From Candidatus Zhuqueibacterota bacterium 4572_119 (lineage in GTDB: Bacteria > Zhuqueibacterota > Zhuqueibacteria > Thermofontimicrobiales > Thermofontimicrobiaceae): DNA of 8,596 nt. The position numbers were made by a program, and so were the translations under genes. The stretch covers positions 1 to 8,596 of the forward strand of contig NBLI01000054.1 in assembly GCA_002084535.1 (NCBI GenBank). The letters run 5' to 3'. The number at the start of each line of letters is the position of its first letter. Position 1 is the stretch's first letter. Under the pieces are notes generated by a model. That model did not search any database, had not been told where the DNA came from, and saw only the letters and a list, made by a program, of their open reading frames with translations. Below, piece by piece: positions 5,667 through 8,596 of this stretch.

Positions 5667-6983
5667 TTATTTTATTAGCTTGGATGTTTTTTGCAAATCT
5701 TCGAAAGTAATATTTTTCACTTTTACTTTGCTATTTTCGATAATAAAATCAAACACCCGCTGCTCTAACAACTCTCTCTCAAGTTGTTCCCTGCGTTTTG
5801 AATTTTTATATGTTTTGCGCACATCCGGCGCTTTGTCACCGGCTTCTTTTGCCAAATTTTCAATATGCTCTTTTAGTTCATCAGGCTCAATTTTTAAGTC
5901 TTCAATTTCAGCAATCTTGTCTTTGATCAACATCCATTTTAAATTCGAGACAGCATCCGCTTTATATTTTTCCCGAATCTCATTTTCATCAATTTTGGAA
6001 TTTGGTTCTTTTTTCATATTTTCAATGATAGCAGTCATGTAGTCTTCTACCATAAAGTCTGGTAAATCAAATGGATTGTTTTTATTAACCTGATCGATGA
6101 GAACCTTTTCGAATTTTTCTTTGTCAGAAGATTTTGCCTGGCTTTCAAGATTTTCCTGAATCATTTTTTTGAACTCATCCAGATTTTCAAATCCCCCCAT
6201 GTTTTTTGCAAATTCATCATCCAATTCGGGTAATTTTTTTTCTTTTATTTCTTTCACTGATATTTCAAAATAATCTTTTTCCCCGGCACCTTCAGGTTCA
6301 TTTTGGGCTTTGAGACTAATCTGCCTTTTTTCACCAGCCTTGATGCCAAGTAATTGCTGGACAAATTCATCGTCAGCGTGTTCCCCACCCAGTTGAAAAT
6401 AGCGATTATCAAATTTTTCTCCAATAATCGGGTGCCCGGAGCTGTCAGTTTTTTGCAGGTCCGCTATCAGGAAGTGATTCTCCCGCGCTTCTCCTTCTAC
6501 TGTTACCATGGTCGCGTATTGTTCGCGCATGTTTTTCAGAGCCAAATCTACATCAGCATCAGTGATTTCATAAACTTCTTTTTCAAACTTGAGGCTCTTG
6601 TATTTAGAGAGCTCAATTTCAGGTTCAATCCTGATTACCGCAGTAAATACCAGACCATCTTTTTCATCGAATTTGAACGCTGATACTTCGCGCATACTGT
6701 GAAATTTAATTTTGTTTTCATCAATAGCTTGCTGTAAAAAATCTGACATCGACTTTTCAGCTACTTCAGTTTCAATTTTAGTTCCGAATACTTTTTTAAT
6801 TAAATCAAGCGGTACTTTGCCCTTGCGAAATCCTTCAAGTTGAATTGATTTTTTATATTGCTGGTATGATTCATTAATTTTCGGTTTTAGCTTCTCGTAT
6901 GGTACTTTAATCTCAAGATTTTTTTCCCAGTTAGCGCCATCAGTAATATTTACGTCCAATACACTCTCCTCTTGGTTCTTCAT
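5667..6983 (-). CDS. tig: Trigger factor, ribosome-associated chaperone and peptidyl-prolyl isomerase
   Basis: This chaperone binds at the ribosome exit tunnel and shields nascent chains. The 438 residues match the family's usual length and three-part plan. The N-terminal ribosome-binding domain (about 1-130) carries the signature GFRKGKVP (51-58). The FKBP-like isomerase domain (about 155-250) includes YFQLGGEHADDEF and ends in EKDYFEISVKEIKEKKLPEL. The long helical C-terminal domain (about 260-420) is rich in charged residues. The start at 6983 (MKNQEE) is chosen because the longer frame to 7028 would read into the tRNA-Leu gene. No Shine-Dalgarno is visible: the 18 nt between tRNA and ATG are CAAGCAAAACGAACTATA. 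It heads the protein-coding part of the operon, with clpP 108 bp downstream. Confidence 0.97.
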   Translation of the reverse strand: MKNQEESVLDVNITDGANWEKNLEIKVPYEKLKPKINESYQQYKKSIQLEGFRKGKVPLDLIKKVFGTKIETEVAEKSMSDFLQQAIDENKIKFHSMREVSAFKFDEKDGLVFTAVIRIEPEIELSKYKSLKFEKEVYEITDADVDLALKNMREQYATMVTVEGEARENHFLIADLQKTDSSGHPIIGEKFDNRYFQLGGEHADDEFVQQLLGIKAGEKRQISLKAQNEPEGAGEKDYFEISVKEIKEKKLPELDDEFAKNMGGFENLDEFKKMIQENLESQAKSSDKEKFEKVLIDQVNKNNPFDLPDFMVEDYMTAIIENMKKEPNSKIDENEIREKYKADAVSNLKWMLIKDKIAEIEDLKIEPDELKEHIENLAKEAGDKAPDVRKTYKNSKRREQLERELLEQRVFDFIIENSKVKVKNITFEDLQKTSKLIK

Positions 6984-7001
6984 TATAGTTCGTTTTGCTT
7001 G

Positions 7002-7083
7002 TGCGAGAGGGGGGAGTCGAACCCCCACATCAAAAGATACTAGATCCTAAGTCTAGCGCGTCTGCCATTTCCGCCACTCTCGC
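7002..7083 (-). tRNA. tRNA-Leu (anticodon UAG)
   Basis: The 82-nt minus-strand sequence folds as a class II tRNA. The acceptor GCGAGAG pairs with CTCTCGC, with discriminator A. The D stem is GCG/CGC. The anticodon stem CTAGA/TCTAG holds loop CTTAGGA with anticodon TAG. A 13-nt variable region can form an ATC/GAT stem over four T, as expected for leucine. The T stem GGGGG/CCCCC holds loop TTCGACT. The 3' CCA is not encoded and must be added after processing. It reads CUA and other CUN codons. It lies 15 bp downstream of a strong promoter's -10 box and 18 bp upstream of tig, so it is very likely the first product of the tig operon transcript. Confidence 0.97.
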
Positions 7084-7097
7084 TTTAAAGAATTGTA

Positions 7098-7126
7098 AAT
7101 ATAAAAAGTTCTCAGGCAAATGTCAA
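7098..7126 (-). promoter_or_regulatory. Strong sigma-70 promoter of the tRNA-Leu-tig-clpP-clpX operon
   Basis: On the minus strand TTGACA (7121-7126) and TATATT (7098-7103) are separated by exactly 17 nt. The -35 is perfect and the -10 differs at one base from TATAAT. The expected start is near 7091, about 8 nt before the tRNA 5' end, leaving a short leader for RNase P to remove. Upstream bases 7127-7165 are nearly all A/T, like an UP element. Confidence 0.8.
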
Positions 7127-7253
7127 TGTTTTTTTAGACTTAATAAATAAAAATAACGTTACAATTTAATACATATTGTTAGAAGTTGTTCCTGGTAAGA
7201 TGATTATTGAATAAAAAGGATCCCGGTTTATTAAAAAAACATTACGGATTTAT

Positions 7254-7299
7254 CAACTTATAAATATCTGTGTGGTGCTGAGGTTTCCCTGATAAGTTG
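7254..7299. repeat. 8-bp inverted repeat in the divergent intergenic region
   Basis: CAACTTAT (7254-7261) is the exact reverse complement of ATAAGTTG (7292-7299), with 30 nt between. The interior can add a short AGG/CCT pairing near its right end. It lies midway between the two divergent promoters, so it may be a binding site or an RNA stem. Its length makes a chance origin possible. Confidence 0.3.
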
Positions 7300-7367
7300 T
7301 TTTATTGAAAGGAAGATAAATTTTCCAAACTTAAACTTTCATTTTGAAATTAATGAATAAATTACAC

Positions 7368-7396
7368 TTGATTTTTTAATCTATATTTAATATATT
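7368..7396 (+). promoter_or_regulatory. Candidate sigma-70 promoter for the ferredoxin-oxidoreductase genes
   Basis: TTGATT (7368-7373) and TATATT (7391-7396) are spaced by 17 nt on the plus strand. This predicts a start near 7403 and a leader of about 100 nt before the ferredoxin ATG. The surrounding sequence is AT-rich, which raises the chance of a false match. It is the best-spaced rightward candidate in the region. Confidence 0.5.
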
Positions 7397-7437
7397 AGTT
7401 ACATCATTTAAATTCTATGGTTTAAGGAGTTTATCTG

Positions 7438-7454
7438 TTGCAATTAGTGTGCCG
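7438..7454 (-). promoter_or_regulatory. Sigma-54-like -24/-12 motif facing left
   Basis: Read on the minus strand the bases are CGGCAC-ACTAA-TTGCAA. The invariant GG and GC are 12 nt apart, as in the consensus TGGCAC-N5-TTGCA; only the first T differs. Transcription would begin near 7428 and run leftward into the intergenic region toward the tRNA gene, opposite to the ferredoxin gene. The same window encodes a GAFTGA-containing sigma-54 activator, but no link between the two is shown by the sequence. Confidence 0.4.
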
Positions 7455-7490
7455 ATATTTTAGACAGTAAATATTACCTTGGATATAAAC

Positions 7491-7495
7491 GGAGG
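7491..7495 (+). promoter_or_regulatory. Ribosome binding site of the ferredoxin gene
   Basis: GGAGG stands 7 nt before the ATG at 7503. A second ATG at 7499 lies only 3 nt from it and opens a frame of four codons, so the spacing favours 7503. Confidence 0.75.
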
Positions 7496-7502
7496 CTGAT
7501 GG

Positions 7503-7886
7503 ATGAGAATTAAAGTGAATAAATCCGCCTGCACAGGATGCCGGCTTTGCAGACAAATTTGTACGATCTATCATTTTGATGAAATAAACCCGAGAAAAGC
7601 AGCGCTTCGCATCGAAGCAAAGTTTCCTGATCCCGGGACTTTTCGCCCCTGGGTTTGCACACAATGCGGCAAATGCGCTGAGGCGTGTCCGGAGGGAGCT
7701 ATTACAGAAAAGGGCGGTATCTATTATGTTAATGAAGACAAATGCACCGGATGTAATGATTGTATTGAGGCGTGTCCTTTTGATGTGATGTTTGTTCATG
7801 AAGATGTTCCCTATCCCATCAAATGTGATTATTGCTGGAAGTGTACCGAGGTTTGTAATACAGGAGCGCTCATTCGGGTGGATTGA
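7503..7886 (+). CDS. Four-cluster [4Fe-4S] ferredoxin, probable electron-transfer subunit of the adjacent aldehyde oxidoreductase
   Basis: This is a small soluble iron-sulfur protein of 127 residues with 16 cysteines in four CX2CX2CX3C groups: 10/13/16/20, 52/55/58/62, 81/84/87/91 and 108/111/114/118. That is enough for four [4Fe-4S] clusters in the arrangement of HycB/DmsB-type electron-transfer subunits. The two middle groups are followed by proline, as in classical ferredoxins. It has no signal peptide or membrane segment and is presumably cytoplasmic. The aldehyde ferredoxin oxidoreductase gene follows after 85 bp on the same strand. A similar small ferredoxin subunit accompanies the tungsten enzyme in the AorAB type of Aromatoleum aromaticum, so I infer it passes electrons to or from that enzyme. 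It could instead be a free ferredoxin with other partners. Confidence 0.93.
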   Translation: MRIKVNKSACTGCRLCRQICTIYHFDEINPRKAALRIEAKFPDPGTFRPWVCTQCGKCAEACPEGAITEKGGIYYVNEDKCTGCNDCIEACPFDVMFVHEDVPYPIKCDYCWKCTEVCNTGALIRVD

Positions 7887-7971
7887 ACCATGTGCTGATT
7901 TTTTTTAAATTTCTAAATGGTTTGAGCAAAATGTTTGGAATAGCAATAAACCTAAAACCAGGAGATAAATT

Positions 7972-8596
7972 ATGTACGGTTTTGCTGGACAAATGGTCAG
8001 AATAAATTTAAAAACAAAAAAAATAGAGAAAAAGTCTTTGTCTGAAGATTTCGCGCGCGAATGGCTTGGCGCGCGGGGAATGGTGGCAAAAATTTTATAT
8101 GATGAGGTGCCAAGAGACGCTGATCCGCTTGGACCACAAAACAAGTTGATCGTTGCACCGGGTGTTTTAACAGGAACATTTACCGGCGCCGGGTCTAAAT
8201 GCGGTTTTGGCGCGATTTCACCAGCCACTAACGGGCACGCCGATGCCAGTGTCGGCGGACACCTGGGACCTGAAATAAAATTCGCCGGCTATGATCTCAT
8301 TGTATTTGATGATATTTCCGAGGAACCAGTTTATCTTTTTATTAATGATGATGAAATAGAATTAAAATCCGCTAAACACCTGTGGGGAAAAGGCTCTATT
8401 GATTGTGAGAAACAGCTTAAAGAAGAATTGGGCGATGATTTTGAAATTGCCACTATCGGACCTGCCGGGGAAAATGGTGTTGTTTTTTCGTGTATTACCC
8501 ATGATTTTGGGCGTAACGCCGGTCGCTGTGGTATAGGGGCAGTAATGGGTTCAAAGCGGATCAAAGCCATCGCGGTCAAGGGAACAAAGTCAATTC
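7972..8596 (+). CDS. aor: Aldehyde:ferredoxin oxidoreductase, N-terminal part (cut by window edge)
   Basis: This is a tungsten (or molybdenum) bis-pterin enzyme that interconverts aldehydes and carboxylic acids using ferredoxin. Only 208 codons lie in the window; family members are usually around 600 residues, so the cluster-binding and catalytic C-terminal domains are missing from view. The N-terminal pterin-binding domain is clear: a MYGFAGQMVRINL start, WLGARG (31-36), the APGVLTGTF segment (62-70), SVGGHLGPEIKFAGYD (93-108), and AGRCGIGAVMGSKRIKAIAV (183-202), which matches the family's GRGGxGAVMGSK block with Cys186 in place of one Gly. No signal peptide is present, so it is probably cytoplasmic. 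AGGAG (7960-7964) stands 7 nt before the ATG. The upstream ferredoxin is its likely partner. The substrate cannot be told from this part. Confidence 0.95.
   Translation, partial: MYGFAGQMVRINLKTKKIEKKSLSEDFAREWLGARGMVAKILYDEVPRDADPLGPQNKLIVAPGVLTGTFTGAGSKCGFGAISPATNGHADASVGGHLGPEIKFAGYDLIVFDDISEEPVYLFINDDEIELKSAKHLWGKGSIDCEKQLKEELGDDFEIATIGPAGENGVVFSCITHDFGRNAGRCGIGAVMGSKRIKAIAVKGTKSI

Larger units (their letters stand above)
7084..7502. other. Divergent intergenic region between the tRNA-tig operon and the ferredoxin-oxidoreductase genes
   Basis: This 419-bp AT-rich region holds the leftward sigma-70 promoter of the tRNA operon (7098-7126), with an A/T-rich UP-like stretch just upstream. 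It also holds an 8-bp inverted repeat (7254-7299), a candidate rightward promoter (7368-7396), a leftward sigma-54-like motif (7438-7454) and the ferredoxin ribosome binding site (7491-7495). No open frame of convincing length or start lies here. I see no recognised riboswitch, including no molybdenum or tungsten cofactor type. Confidence 0.7.

Noticed and set aside
6984..7028. Longer trigger-factor start at 7028
   Set aside because: It would translate into the 3' part of the tRNA-Leu gene; the Met at 6983 gives a family-like N-terminus.
7210..7232. AATAAA/TTTATT inverted repeat around a GGATCC site
   Set aside because: Six A/T pairs in an AT-rich stretch are expected by chance.
7424..7470. 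AAGGAG followed by an 11-codon TTG-initiated frame in the ferredoxin leader
   Set aside because: TTG starts are weak and the peptide shows no attenuation-type composition; it also overlaps the sigma-54-like motif, so coincidence is likely.
7403..7502. Possible molybdenum/tungsten cofactor riboswitch before the ferredoxin-oxidoreductase genes
   Set aside because: Such a switch would make sense here, but only one weak 6-bp A/T hairpin (7455-7460 with 7469-7474) is visible and no conserved core is recognisable.

Overview
The window looks like a chromosomal piece of an AT-rich, probably anaerobic or facultatively anaerobic bacterium. The trigger factor/ClpP/ClpX set, EngB, a class II tRNA-Leu and a sigma-54 activator are all bacterial. 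A four-cluster ferredoxin next to a tungstopterin aldehyde oxidoreductase points to low-potential, ferredoxin-linked metabolism. I cannot assign a phylum from the sequence alone. A deep-branching FCB-type or candidate-phylum anaerobe would fit, but that is a guess.

Layout. Positions 1-256 are non-coding. They hold a perfect 16-bp inverted repeat with a 60-nt interior (1-92) and two small adjacent GC-rich hairpins (171-205). From 257 to 3356 three genes run leftward as a probable operon, read in the order engB (ribosome-assembly GTPase), a class V PLP aminotransferase, and an NtrC-type sigma-54-dependent response regulator. A 319-bp gap follows (3357-3675), with a clear intrinsic terminator for the upstream clp operon and a possible promoter for engB. 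From 3676 to 7083 a second leftward operon reads tRNA-Leu(UAG), tig, clpP, clpX. It starts from a near-consensus sigma-70 promoter (TTGACA-N17-TATATT) just upstream of the tRNA. A 419-bp divergent intergenic region (7084-7502) separates it from a rightward pair: a 16-cysteine ferredoxin, then the N-terminal 208 codons of an aldehyde:ferredoxin oxidoreductase that runs off the right edge.

How the genes work together. Trigger factor folds nascent chains at the ribosome exit. ClpX unfolds substrates and feeds them to ClpP, so the tRNA/tig/clpP/clpX unit is a protein synthesis and quality-control operon. EngB acts in 50S subunit assembly. In several bacteria it ends the same cluster after lon, but no lon lies between clpX and engB here. 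The ferredoxin and oxidoreductase probably form one enzyme or a tight redox pair that oxidises aldehydes or reduces acids with low-potential electrons.

Most notable observations. ClpP has Asn172 where the catalytic-triad Asp is expected. The trigger-factor start lies only 18 nt behind the tRNA 3' end with no visible Shine-Dalgarno. A good sigma-54 -24/-12 motif points leftward out of the ferredoxin leader. A perfect terminal-repeat palindrome sits at the left edge. I do not see a clearly new multi-gene system; most of the window is conserved housekeeping sequence.
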